Shown in pieces: positions 34,937-47,302 of a stretch of DNA of 64,000 nt. This DNA comes from Balanoglossus misakiensis (Eukaryota > Hemichordata): positions 5,642,001 through 5,706,000 of the forward strand of contig CM082576.2 of assembly GCA_040954595.2 (NCBI GenBank), in the 5' to 3' direction. The notes below the pieces were generated by a model. It saw only the letters and a list, made by a program, of their open reading frames with translations, made no database searches and had not been told where the DNA came from. Both the position numbers and the translations under genes were made by a program. The number at the start of each line of letters is the position of its first letter. The stretch's first letter is position 1.

Positions 34937-37560
34937 TCCCATAGTAATAATTTATTATTGTAAAGCACCTTGATCACAAATACTTGTTATAATGTCAAGA
35001 AGCACATTTGTTACTTGTTGAATATGGCCTTTGTGCTGTAAAAACATTTGACATTGTGCTGTATTTGTTCCTCGGAATATATTTGGATGGCTGAAGACAT
35101 TCCAGGAAGCAATGTATTCATAATTGATATTTTGATGTATGTATATTCAGTGAATTTTATGTGATAATGACTTCCAGTGGTTGTATCATGTGTTTACAAA
35201 TGGAATCTGGGACAGTCCTACACACATCTGACTAACGATGACCACTGTGTCATCTGAGACAACAATCTTGTTGTTGGTGCAAGAGAATTATTTATTATAC
35301 ATTAAAGACTGTGGTAAGGAAATTCTCACATTGACTGAACATTTTTTTTAATGTGTGGTTGTTAGAGAGTATGTTGTTGATGACCTTGTATGCCATTTTG
35401 CTGAAGAAGACCTGACGAGGACGGTACCAAAAGACATGAACTGAAATGTTATGCAAACTTTGGGTATAGCGCCCTCAGTGGCCCATGACACGATTCCTCT
35501 TCTAAACCTTACCTCTCTTGGCCTTTCATTCAGATGTTTGAGTGTGTAAGCCAACTGACTGGCTTTTCTTCACCATGCTTGACTGGGCTTCAGTGCATAT
35601 AGTGCGCCCCCATATGGCAATGAAATTAGCAGCAGCCATTTCAATACAAAGAATCATGGGTATTTTTGTAGACAATGGCACCAGCTGAACGCCACACTGG
35701 GGATGAATTTCGGAAGGCAGAGGTTCATGCACCAATTTCCTGTACTCACACTCTTACTTGCATACTTTCATATAATTAGCAAGTTGGAAGAATTTTCTTG
35801 CAAATAGATCCAGACCATTTTATTTAAAATCGATGAAATTTAAATGTAGTCAAACGGTCAAGTCTTCACACAACATTTTTTTGCAATTCTTCCAACATAT
35901 TGCATCCTCTCATGTACACTTTAATATAATCACACAACACAACAAATATATCATTTATAGAACTTTATTGGAAATGACTCAATGTGAAATATCACACGTA
36001 GACAAAATGTGGGATGTTTGGTATCGGAGAAATGCTGCGAGCCGGACACCCAACCCTAACTCCCAAAGTGGAAAGAAAAATGGGAGGGGGAGGTGCGATT
36101 TCCCAATGCTCTGACCAGCTTAGAGTGTTGTCTCACTCCCCCCGATACCAATATTCATAGCCAAACGAAATGAGACATCCCTTAGTTTCTCAATAATTGT
36201 CAACATTTAACAAGTGCTCCTAAAATATATCAAGTGACATTGGAACACAATGGACACCTCTTTGACCTGATAAAACTTGTATAAACACTTCTAAAACAAA
36301 CGGACAGGATGTAAGACATACAATGGCAGTGAATAAGCTTCGACATTACATTTGGTATAAACACTGGTTTGATCTCATTTAGAAGTCAAGAAAATAAATT
36401 ATGCGTTTTTTCCTAGTTTGGTAAAAAACAGTTGGAAATGTTAACTGAGTTTTCACTCTATGCTAGAGTCATACGTAGAAAACCTAAGCACGTAGCTCCA
36501 AGTGATTATATGATATGCACAAAATGGTTTAAAATATATTTTTTTTAAATGGTACAGACAAGATTTTACAGTAAAAATGTGAATATTCATCACCTTCACA
36601 GTAATTTTCCCTATTTTGATTTTCTATTTAAATCTCAATGATAAACAGTGAAATATTTTAGCAATTGATAACAAGTCATACCTAGGAATAAGGTAAATCT
36701 TACTGAATTATTGCTGCTGCAGTATATTACTTTGAAGCATTTTTTTTTTTTTTTTGCAAATGGCAACAAGTCGCACCTTTGATTGAATACGTTAAAATCT
36801 TACTGAATTATTGCTGTCGCAGTAATATGGGAATTTCAATTACTGACAGTCGACATGATTTTATTGCTAACTGTTCAATGTTTAGACTTGCAGAGATATA
36901 TTATAGACAAGGGTAAATTTCCTACTCAGCGAAACTGCTCGCAAACAAATGCACTTTTATATTGGTGGACTAAATTAACAATGTCGATATCTTTGCAATA
37001 CACTTGACATTTCATCTAGAAAACAATATTTTTATGATTTAAATAGATTACTGTAACTTAGTACAATTTATAAGCAAAAAGATGTACACATGAAACAATG
37101 TCGCTGCCTGGAGTGAATTCTGATCTATAAAAGATCCAGTTGATCTTAATATCCTGTAAATTACATATTAGTCTTGGTAGAGGCACTACTGGAATTGCCC
37201 ATTTTACAAACAGATTTCAGATCATTTAACAGGTGTTAAGCAATCACTGACTGATGTACAAGAAAAGGATTCTTTATAGATTAACATTTTTGTCAAATCA
37301 TGTTATTTTGACATTTAAACAGTCCCACTTGGGGCTAGTACAATATAGCAGATACTAGATATTTGTTATAGCTTATACTAGACATTTTTTTTTTAAAGTT
37401 TAAAATACCACTTAAAGGCAATGGTGAATTATCCCTACAGGGTTTAGAGATTCTAGCAAAGACTAAGCCAGTTGAACAAATCATAAACTTTACGCTTGGC
37501 AGATTTAGTATAATACTACTCAGCATTGTCAACTAATTTAAATGTTTCACAATTACAGAT
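34937..37560. other. ZNF410 3' UTR and intergenic DNA
   Basis: AT-rich DNA without a recognisable exon. The first few hundred bases will be ZNF410 3' UTR; an ATTAAA near 35301 could serve for polyadenylation. One small inverted-repeat element is listed separately. Confidence 0.5.
36018..36151. repeat. Small element with TTGGTATCGG terminal inverted repeats
   Basis: The stretch starts TTGGTATCGG and ends with its exact complement CCGATACCAA, 134 bp in total, with a GC-richer interior than its flanks. On the minus strand an internal segment (TAAGCTGGTCAGAGC) looks like a tRNA D-arm/A box, but I see no B box, so a SINE is less likely than a MITE. Confidence 0.45.
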
Positions 37561-37650
37561 TTAATCCTTTCACCTCCATTTCCCTTTGTGGGGGTCCAAC
37601 TTTACCATAGAAAATGGATTGGGACCAAATCATGGTGATGAAAGGGTTAA
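37561..37650. mobile_element. TTAACCCTTTCACC-type MITE, copy 2
   Basis: A 90-bp unit with inverted ends (TTAATCCTTTCACC and GATGAAAGGGTTAA) and an interior that matches the copy at 51156-51248: TTCCCT, GTCCAACTTTACCATAG, a GGGACCAAATCATGG block. TTAA at both ends may be the target site. Confidence 0.75.
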
Positions 37651-38704
37651 ATTACAAGATGTCTAAAACAAGAAATCAATAAAATCAAGTTTACAAAACT
37701 GGCCTTTCATGATATCAAGTTATAGCAATGCATCAAATTTGAAAATCCATGTCACTATTGCTAACAATGCATATTTAATTGAGATGTACAGAAATTATAG
37801 CTCTGGTCTGGGTTTCTCGTCATTTACAGCATTTATATATTTTTTTCTCTTTTGTATTTTTTTTGTTTTTTTTCAATTTTTTTTCCATGTTTTTCTTTTT
37901 CACTGCTTTTTTTTTTTTTTTTTTTTCTTTTTTTTAAGTATTTCATATTACTTTTGTTTCCCCCTTGACCAGGCTGTACAAAGTTGGCATTAACCATCTG
38001 AAATATGTTTCCTTATACATTTTGACAATAACAGAATATTTTCACATTATAGTTAAGTAATCTGATGGAAAGGCTATAAAATCGGTGGGGTTGAACTGGT
38101 GCTTCACTCCTAGTAGCATTCTAATACACCACTAAATTTCTGATTCACTTGAAACATTCCACATCTTGGAAAATACTTCAGGACACGTTGAATCACTTTG
38201 GTTTGGGCTACTGGACAAATGACTTGCAAATACTTCAAGGAACTCTCTCTCACTTCACATCCAAGGAACCGAGTGGAAAATTTTGTGGACCCCTCTCTTT
38301 TAAATATGGGTTGCTATAGCTGATCAGGATAGGACAGGCTCGCGGCTTAATTTCAGATCCTGCTGAAGACTCCTTCAATTACCACTGCATCTAAGGAAAT
38401 CGCTTGATTCAGGATGGGTCGAACATCATGCCACTGAAGCTAAGGACGAAGGACGATTTTTTACATACTCCAGAAGTCCAAATTCTTCTAGTTGGATGGT
38501 AGAAACATTTGTGGGCCCCTTACATATTGATTGACTTAGTTTATACAGGTTTGAATACCTGAAAGATGATCACATGGCTACGTATTCACGACTATGTCCA
38601 TAGCTTTTACTTTAACAGACTCAGAAAAATTTCCTTGTGGATGCCAAAACTTTCTGGACGATGGCTAAATCCAAACTTGGGGGCTGGGTATTTACTGACG
38701 AACA

Positions 38705-38825
38705 ACTTATCGGTGAAATGAAGGCTAGAAGCTGTTGGACATCTTTCCTGAATATTGACTGAAGCAACTTGTTGGTGAAATGAAGCTGTTGGACATCTTT
38801 TCTGTTCTGAATATTGACTGAAGCC
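38705..38825. repeat. Two-copy tandem duplication, about 60 bp
   Basis: Two adjacent copies share GGTGAAATGAAG, AGCTGTTGGACATCTTT and AATATTGACTGAAGC. A similar short duplication (GGTTTGGTCACTCCCTGCATT-like) follows at about 38958-39020. Confidence 0.75.
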
Positions 38826-39668
38826 ATCAACTTGATTACAGCATACAGTTGTGGAAAAGTCCCATTCCTCTAACTATTGATGTGGTCCCCATCTTATTTT
38901 AAGGCAACACGAAGAAAACTCTGCAAACTTCAACCACGGGTCTACCCCAGCTATCAAATGGTTTGGTCACTTCCCTGCATTAATCAACCGGTTTGGTCAC
39001 TCCCTGCATTTTCAGCTCATACGGTCACCCTTAATCTTCAGATATTCTTTTAGGCCAGCAAACACCACTCCCCTGCATCTCTCACTCGGTGCCACCAGGA
39101 AAGGAAAATCACCAACACCCACAGGAACACGCATAGACACTTGGAAACCTTTGATATGGGGAGGCCAGAGGACTCGAGAATATTGCCCAAGAAATTCATC
39201 TTATCAAGCCACACACAGCATATCCAACTTGTGACAGGAAACCTGAAAACAAACAAAAACCCACTTTCCCCACCCTGCTATATCCCCCTTTCACAACCAG
39301 TAGATTTCCATATCATCTTTGACCTTCAAACACGATAGCATTGATAACTTTCTGAAAAGACGCGAATTGTAGTTTTCATAATTTGACAAGTTTTTCTTGC
39401 TATAAACAACTTTGCTTTTTCGTTAACTGTCCGTGACTGACCTGAACGCGTAATCAAGGATAAAAATTGTTTTTGAAACCAATCTTACCAGGTTGTCAGA
39501 GTAGCTGTTTCAGAGCGGTCCTTTTGTTAACATTTCAGGAAGAATGTAGCTGTAATTTTCTAGACGAATCCAAAAATCTTCAAGAACTGGCCTTTACACT
39601 GTGAGGGACCTTGATCTCTTGGCACTATGCTTTTAGGAGAACCCCCAATATATAGAGATGCACGACGC

Positions 39669-39895
39669 GACGTTCTTTGACTTGAATAGAGCTTGCAACA
39701 CACCCTCTGAGAATTGGATCTAGCAACGGACCTTCGACTTGAATGGGACTTGCAACACACCCTCTGGGAATTGGATCACGCGACGATCTTTGACTTGAAC
39801 AGAACTTGCGACATACCCTCTGGAATTTGGATCATGCGACGATCTTTGACTTGAATAGAACTTGCGACATACCCTCTGGGAATTGGATCACGCGG
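39669..39895. repeat. Four-copy tandem repeat, period about 56 bp
   Basis: Four consecutive units share the core CTTTGACTTGAATAGAACTT, then GCGACATACCCTCTGGGAAT and TGGATCACGCGACG. The units start near 39669, 39724, 39781 and 39837. The period is not a multiple of three and the frames shift between units, so the array is not coding. Confidence 0.9.
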
Positions 39896-41718
39896 CGATT
39901 TTTCACGATTTGAGCTTGCGACCCCTGTAACTGTTTCAGAAGGAAAAAAACACGCACAAACCCCCCACAACACCTTTTTTACACAACTGACAAATTCTTC
40001 AAGTTACTTTCAAACCACGACTTAAAACTTCAACATAAGAGGTTCCACAAATTTTTCTTTAGTGATTATGCTGATCTTTTCAGACAAAAAAATTTTTATA
40101 ATTAAAAAGTACCACAAGATCACCTGTCTTCTTCAGGGCAGAAACTTTCTTGAAAGGTGTATAAAAATTCTTGTTTTCAGTAATTCAATGCACTGGGACG
40201 TGGGGTCTGATTGGGAACAAACCAGCGGAAGTTTTGATCCTTAAGGACTCCTTCAAAGTCTTGTCTTCACCACCTAATAACACCATAGACAAAAAAGAAC
40301 ACGCATGCGCAAAGCAATTCATCCCTACAACAGCTCGATTGCATTACACGCTATAAAATCTGTTATGATGAAAGTGATTTCGTGCGTTTATTACGCAATT
40401 TACATTTGTCACGCAATGATTGTCAACAAATTTTATCACGAAACTGCCATGGTGGTATTTGAGTTTGCGAGAAAAAAGACGGCAAATTGTACATCATGGA
40501 AATACCGTACAACCTTGAGATGGAAAACCTCTGCGTTGCTCTTTCCCGGAGTTCACAAACTGTTGCTTCTTGATTTTTGGAAAACTTCAACGGATTTTCC
40601 CCAGGTACACCAATTCAAAGTTTTTATCGATTCTTGGTCTTCAGAGGACAGTCGACTTTTGAAGCCTAAGACTACATACACGAAAGAGAACATGTGCACA
40701 ACCAAACACTGCAATTGCTTTCCACAAATAGAACACACGCGGCTTGACCAGTAACGGATAAAGGATTTCTTAGCGGAACGGTTGTTTCTCTGTTGAATCG
40801 AATTGTATAGGTAGACAGTGGCGCTGCTAGTCGTTTTCTTGAAACCAGAGGGGAATTTCAGAAGTAAATTTACATCAATTCAAAATACCCGAAATCTTCG
40901 GTGGACAACTGTTATATACCAACGGACTTGAACCTTTGCCTGTCCCTTGCATGTAGAAGCCGATTTTGCAGCAAGTCGTTGCACTTTGCCTAGCTCCATT
41001 TTCAGATTTTCTCTCTTCATGCTCTTCAGAAGTCATCTTTACACATGAACTTGTTTATCGCTTTCACTGTCTGACTGTATCTTCCGGACATCGGACATAT
41101 TACCTGGGTTTTTAGAGACTGGATAGAACAAAACGCAAGCGCAACTACGAGCAATTTCCTCTTATCATTCTTGAACAAGTTGATCACCATGAAGTTTTTA
41201 AAAATATGCTAAAAAGATTTCAACTCAACAATCAAGCTATCATTGAACGAAGTTTAGACTTGAAACATTGCGCATTTGCTCACCAAGGCACATTTGATTA
41301 CCAACTGGGCCATCTCAGCACTCCTGGCTTTACACCTTAGCAGGGCCATCTTGGCACTTCTGGATTTCAATTAAAGATTTGAAGTAAAGCTCTTCAATGT
41401 CTTCTTGACCATTTGTCACCCGCGGTTTCATACAAGATGTACATTTTTCATGTTCTCCTCGGTCATAACCCTGGGATTTGTTTGAAAGAACAAATGTTGA
41501 CAGAAAAGGGGGGGGGGGCAACATTCCTAACTGGAGGTTAGCATCTGCAGAAAGGGGCATTGGAATATTCATGTCAGAGTTGTTTCTCATCCTTCACAAT
41601 TTTCAGTTTTCCATCAGATCTTCGTTACTTTTCAACTAAATACAAACGGATAGAAAAATTGGCAAAAAAACACGGTGGGATATTGAAGCTCTAGTATTAA
41701 TAAACGGTGCTTGCACAT

Positions 41719-41938
41719 ACGATCCGTTTCTACCTGGTTTTCCAGTAGGTATACTTCAAAGTGCAGCTTTTGGTCCTTTCAAGACAGGTTTGCACAACCG
41801 ACGTGTTTCTACCTGGTTTTTCCAATAGGTTTACTCCACTTAAATGTAGGTTTGGGGCTTTCCTTGCACTTAGATGTTTCTACCGGGTTTTCCATTGGAT
41901 TAACTCTACGGAAGTGTGGGTTTGGGTTCTTTAGAGTT
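41719..41938. repeat. Three-copy degenerate tandem repeat, period about 75-80 bp
   Basis: Three units begin with GTTTCTACCTGGTTTTCCA-like sequence (near 41726, 41805 and 41876), continue with a TAGGTTTACTCC-like block and end with a GGTTTGGG-like stretch. Divergence between units is clear, so the array is old. Confidence 0.8.
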
Positions 41939-44900
41939 TTCAGCAGACAACCTATAAAGGCAAGAAAGAAATACACCCCCTCCCAACGCCCGCAAGTACA
42001 TTCACACTGTCATAGCACATTCCTTTCACCATTTTTTTCTTCTTGGCGTATTGCCAGTTACCACTTCCCTTGTTATCAAAGTAACGACTATTAGGAGCCG
42101 GAATAAAGACATTTTCCAAGGCAATCTTTGATAAATCTGTGAACTTGTGTTAATGTTAACAAGATGAACACATACAGACTGTAACACATCCAATACCACA
42201 CAACTACTGGTCAATTACAACATTTCTATTAGGAAAAGTCCTCGCAGGAAAAACACGGTACCTTTCGAGCTTGTTCGCAAACCACTATTCAGACTCTACA
42301 AGCCACCAGCAATCTTGTATATTCATTCACCTGCTTCAAAATTAAGAAACAAATTATCCCCCCCCCCCCACCAGCACAAACCCTCATTTTATACACTCAA
42401 GCATGCCAAATATATTCAGTCTATTAGTGCAGAATGGAGCTGTCATTTAGTTATTAATGCCAGAAGATAATCTATAGAAATGATGTAAAACTAAATCATT
42501 AAACTGACATCGTGATTTCCGCGTGAAAGCATTTTAACAAAACCTACAGTTGAATACATTATTCAGAAAAAAAACGTGAAGTAGGGAAAACATGCTATTT
42601 AAATTACAAAAGTATGCAATAAATTGCTTATCTTACAGCTACCAGGATCCAAACATGGAGTCTGTTTCAATCAGGAAAAAAAAAGAAAATATATTAGCTG
42701 ACCCCCCTCCCCCCTCAAGGACCTCTTTTAAACTTCAAAAGCCAAGTTATTACACAGTTGTACCACTTTCGAAATTTCATAACTCACAAATTCCATCCAA
42801 AAAAACATATCTCTCCTCTAGTAGAAAATTATGAGGGAAAAACATGAGGTAGTCTTGTTGAGAAAACCTAAAATTTCTTAATTGTTAACACCTACTTCAT
42901 ACCAGTAGTAAAATCTCATTATGGGGTTAATCTGGAAAAAGTTCCATGATCCTGATCGAACCAGTCAAGGATGCTTGCATTATCTGTACAGAACTGAATA
43001 AAAATGACATGAAGTTCCCCCCAAAAACCCCAAACTTTTATCTTGCCACATGGCAGCATTTCATCACAAAATTTGCAGTCCATTTTTAAGAAAAATTACA
43101 GATATGATTACTTTTCCTGCTCACTGATCAATCGTTCAACTATTACAAGAATATGCAATTATTCAGTAACTGTAAGTAAACGAACATCTCTAAGGTTAGA
43201 ATACTAAAACTTGCCTGAATAACACTCAAAGCACAGCTCACATCTACTTGCTTGATATTGGAACTTGAAAGCAATTTTTCCACACCTAGAAAACCTGCAA
43301 CCTCAATTCTCAAGAGGAAAAAACATGCAAAAGTACCAAACAACTCCAGGGAAAGCATAAATGGGGTAGCTTAAAATCTTCAATTGTGAAGGGGAAAAAT
43401 CTTATCTTGCTTCGAAAAAACTCTGACGGCAAGGACAGACTGTTGACTAGTGGAACAGTTGCAAGCAAAGCAATGTGTTTAACGAAGACCAGCGGAACTT
43501 TGGACTTACATGTACATTGTGGGCTCAAACCTTACAAACAACCGTGGACCTACAAGTAAAAAGAAAATACATCCACGCGCAAAGCAGAAGCACACACAAA
43601 CATCAAATGTGCATAGATTGAAGATTATAATACATTGAATGAATGAACAAGAAAGCATGCTAATCAGTAAATTTATCATGTAAATGACGTGCTAGGTTTT
43701 TTTTGCTGTAACACAAACTAAGTGATGTTAAATTACGGCAAATGTAGAAAATTATGGCAAATGTAGAGGTTACCTTTCAAAGTGGTCAAAGGAAAGGGGA
43801 ATATAGACTACACAAGAATCTGCTTACAGTCATGCTCACACTTCAGACTTGCTCGGTGTCAGGACAAACTTCTGTTTATCTTGCACATAGGCCAATACCA
43901 TAACTTCACCGTGTTTACTAACTTCAAGGAGTAACATAAAACAGAAAGGTGAGTTCGCCCCCCACCCCTTTCAATCACCCAAAATTTTCTTTGTAGCTCC
44001 AAACCTGGCTGGCTGGCTGCCACTTTGCCGATTAGTCTACACCTCCGTTGCTACATCACCCTGGGGTTTTTCTTCAGTACAGATCTAATCTTCATCCCTG
44101 ACCTGGTGGTAAACACGGCTTCTATGGTACTTCCTTAATAAAACTTCCAACTACCATTTCCACAGTGTTTTAAACTTCCTTCTTTTTACTTCAAATACAT
44201 CAGTTCTTCTATTCAGAAGCAGTCTTACAATAAAGATTCTTCTTGCTGATTATGGAACAGCTACAGTTACTATGGAGCTACATACATGGACGCTTCATGA
44301 GCCATTAAGAAGTGCTGTGAAACTTGCCTGAAAATTATCTCTGGAAGAGTAGATTCGGTCAGCGACGTCTAATTACTGCTTGTTTAATTTTAAGCTCCTC
44401 ACTTCGGGTCATCAAAAATCTTCTCTCCTTGTACTAGCTTGAAGCGACATGATGAACATTCATCGAGCTATTTAAAACTTGAGTTAGCCCTTCAAAATAG
44501 CGTAGTGCTTACAACATCTTTCCTCATTTTAGGCTCATCTGCTCTCTCGGTTCTAGAATCGGATCACGGAAGACCTGGCTGTCTATGTAGGATCTGGCTG
44601 TCTAGTGATTGAAATCAAGACTTGGCCCGTCCTTACTGTTAACTTTTTGGGAAAAAAGTAACAAGTTGGGAAGCCGATTTCGTAGACATAATGCACAGTC
44701 CCCCAATCTTCACTCTTCCTGCTCGGTCTGTCTGGAGATGGAACTTCTTCTCTACTCTTATAAAAAGAGAACGGAATGCACATAGACAAAATGCCAACGT
44801 TACGATCACAATACCTTTGTCCAAGGCGTACGTAGTCCAATCGAGATCATGTAACACCACCCATTTCAAGTTTCCTAAGCACATTTGAGGCTGTGAAAAC

Positions 44901-46763
44901 CGAAGCAAATACAGAACCACGAAAGATACAACGAAACATGGCACAACCAGTGCCCTTCTCAGAGCAAAACTTGAAAATCGGACAACCGATAAACAACTCC
45001 TAGCTGGCAGATCAACACATCCCTCCTGCTTCTCCAAAGCTGAGGTGTCCAATGTAACGTTACCAACGGATGTTTGTCAGCTTATATACCCCAACAAACC
45101 AGTGCACTCAAAAGAACATACGCGACTGTAAAAATAATTCCCGCTTGATACCAAATTTCTCTTCGTACAGAACAACAATTACAGCACATTTATGATGGTG
45201 CTACCGGTACAAAATGTTGAAGTTATTTTCTGTCATTAAGGATCGTCAAAATCCTCAAAATATTACTTTTGTCAGATAAACAAATGCGTGTTTGCGGCTG
45301 AATCGCCAAAAAATTGAAGTAAACAGTCTGTGACGCTCTATTAAAACGCTTATTCAGCCAATCAGATGAGTATAGCCTCTATTTTAAGAACAATGACGCC
45401 ACCGGAACGTTTTGACCTGCACGTATTACGTACGTATGTGCGCGTCCCCCATAAGTAGCTCCATATTTGGTAATGCCATTGTGATCGTAATCAACAAACA
45501 GGCATGTTCTGATGTTGTATATGTACTCACTGTTTATATGACGCCAACTATACACAATTACCAAAAATTGAAAATCAAATTACATCTAGAATGTTCCCTT
45601 CTTTATACCGACAATCTGTACAAGAGCTGTGGCACTATCATGAATAATCTAGATTTCGTAATTTTAACCGGAAAGTGGTCACGGGGAAAGCAATATATCA
45701 ATATGTGTGTTGTGACTGACAACATGGAAAAACCACAGATGGGTGTAAAAAAAACTTAATTCAAATGGAGGTGGTACCACACCTTGTGATAGCTGGAATG
45801 TTACAATGAATTTATATCACATAATTTTAATGAGATCTTTCTGGTTCTTTCTTTGAGTACTGTAGCTTGTTTACGCCTTAAATTGAATAAAGGAGGCCAT
45901 GACACAGACGTCAGATACGCGTCATGCATATCAATACATACGCGCACGTACGTCCTCCATGCGGTAACGAGTTCACCGCCCGGGTTCACCGACCGTGAAC
46001 TACTGTCAAAAGTTTGAGCATGCGTGATAAATATTCGAGAATCAAAACAATCGTGGGGCCCCTATCTCTAGTCTGGGTGTAGCCCAGCAAAAAACCAAAA
46101 CACACACACACACACCAGTCAGGATTCCAGACTATCTATCCTAGGCTGATTGGTCGGAATATTGTTTTACAGACACGGTTGGTTTATGACCATCTTCATC
46201 TTCAATGAATGATGTCAATAATTAGGAGTCCATGAGGGGAACGGGAGGCTTTTTGAGAAAATATATATTATTGACAATCAGGCTTGATTGATGGCCATGA
46301 TGGCGGCCATATTGTCTCTCAACTACAAAACCCTGAAAAGGAAAAGAAACCCGCATGCGACCGTGGGGAAAAGTATGCTTCCGTAGAGCTTCGGCGCTAC
46401 CTTGAAGTAACTGTGTAATATATTGATTTTCCTGGTTATTGAAAGCTGATTAACCCTAAAACTTTTGGGCAAAAATTGGTCACGCCACGCTTTCATTCAC
46501 GCCACTGTTGGTAAAAGATATCCCACAATGCAGTTCTTAATTCTAGGAATTAAATCCAAGATGGCGCTGGTTTGGCAAAAACCTCGCCAGCCGTGTATTT
46601 TGTCAAAAGATCAACTCATTCTCAGATTGCTTACATTTAGTGTTCACCAGAACTTCATGGTTATATTCCTTGACACCTATTGCACAAAACAGAGGAGTAT
46701 TAGTATTTCCTCCGGTTTACCACATAAATGTTAACAACTTGTACTGTTGTAGTTTGCGGAATA

Positions 46764-46797
46764 TACGATATTGTGGGTGTTTTGCATCAACAAATAT
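46764..46797 (+). repeat. 34-bp direct repeat pair
   Basis: TACGATATTGTGGGTGTTTT and the following CAACAAATAT recur at 46828-46861 with a few changes, 64 bp apart. Confidence 0.8.
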
Positions 46798-47302
46798 GGA
46801 ACATTTAGGAGATATACAGGGCATAAATACGATATTGTGGGCGTTTTGTATAAACAAATATTGAGAGTTTTGTCGGTCATGGCCGCATGAATAATCAGTC
46901 TGTTGTCATCGGCACCATACCAAGGTCAAGCTTGGAATGATGCATCACGGGATAGCTGCCATGTCATGGGTGTCCTGTAGAGGGCGCTCATGTGTGGGAC
47001 GCATCCGGTCCTCCATCCGGCCTGGTTGGCCGGCTGGCCTTTGTACCGGCATGTTCATAGCAACAGACAGATACTCGAGTGTCTATAATTTATCTGTTTA
47101 TGGTATATCGAAAATATCATGAAAAATAGATTCCTATTTTCCTGCAGAATTTTCCAGACTCACAAAAATATCCCCTCAAAATTCATGCTTGTATCAAAAT
47201 CATAATTATATCTTCATCAACATAAAACTGACAGTAAACAATGTCACTTCAATATACATCTTTTTTAATGAGCAACAAATATGTCCAAAAATTGTCAAAA
47301 TG

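Larger units (their letters stand above)
37651..47302. other. Gene-poor 9.7 kb with many short repeats
   Basis: I recognise no protein family here on either strand. The longest ATG-started frame is at 40305-40754 (plus, 149 codons), which shows no family motif and which I do not call a gene. A minus frame at 44639-45052 has two hydrophobic stretches but begins at a TTG without upstream ATG. The stretch holds a T-rich tract (37841-37937), poly-G and poly-C runs near 41509 and 42360, several short tandem duplications listed separately, and a CA run near 46105. It could contain a long non-coding transcript, but nothing in the sequence proves it. Confidence 0.5.

Noticed and set aside
37841-37937. 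T-rich tract as a retroelement poly-A tail
   Set aside because: No element body, target duplication or coding remnant is recognisable beside it.
40305-40754. 149-codon ATG-started frame
   Set aside because: No recognisable motif, no splice-linked neighbours and located in repeat-rich DNA; a frame of this length can occur by chance in 64 kb.
44639-45052. Minus-strand frame with two hydrophobic stretches
   Set aside because: It opens at a TTG with no upstream ATG, and the hydrophobic stretches alone do not support a membrane protein.
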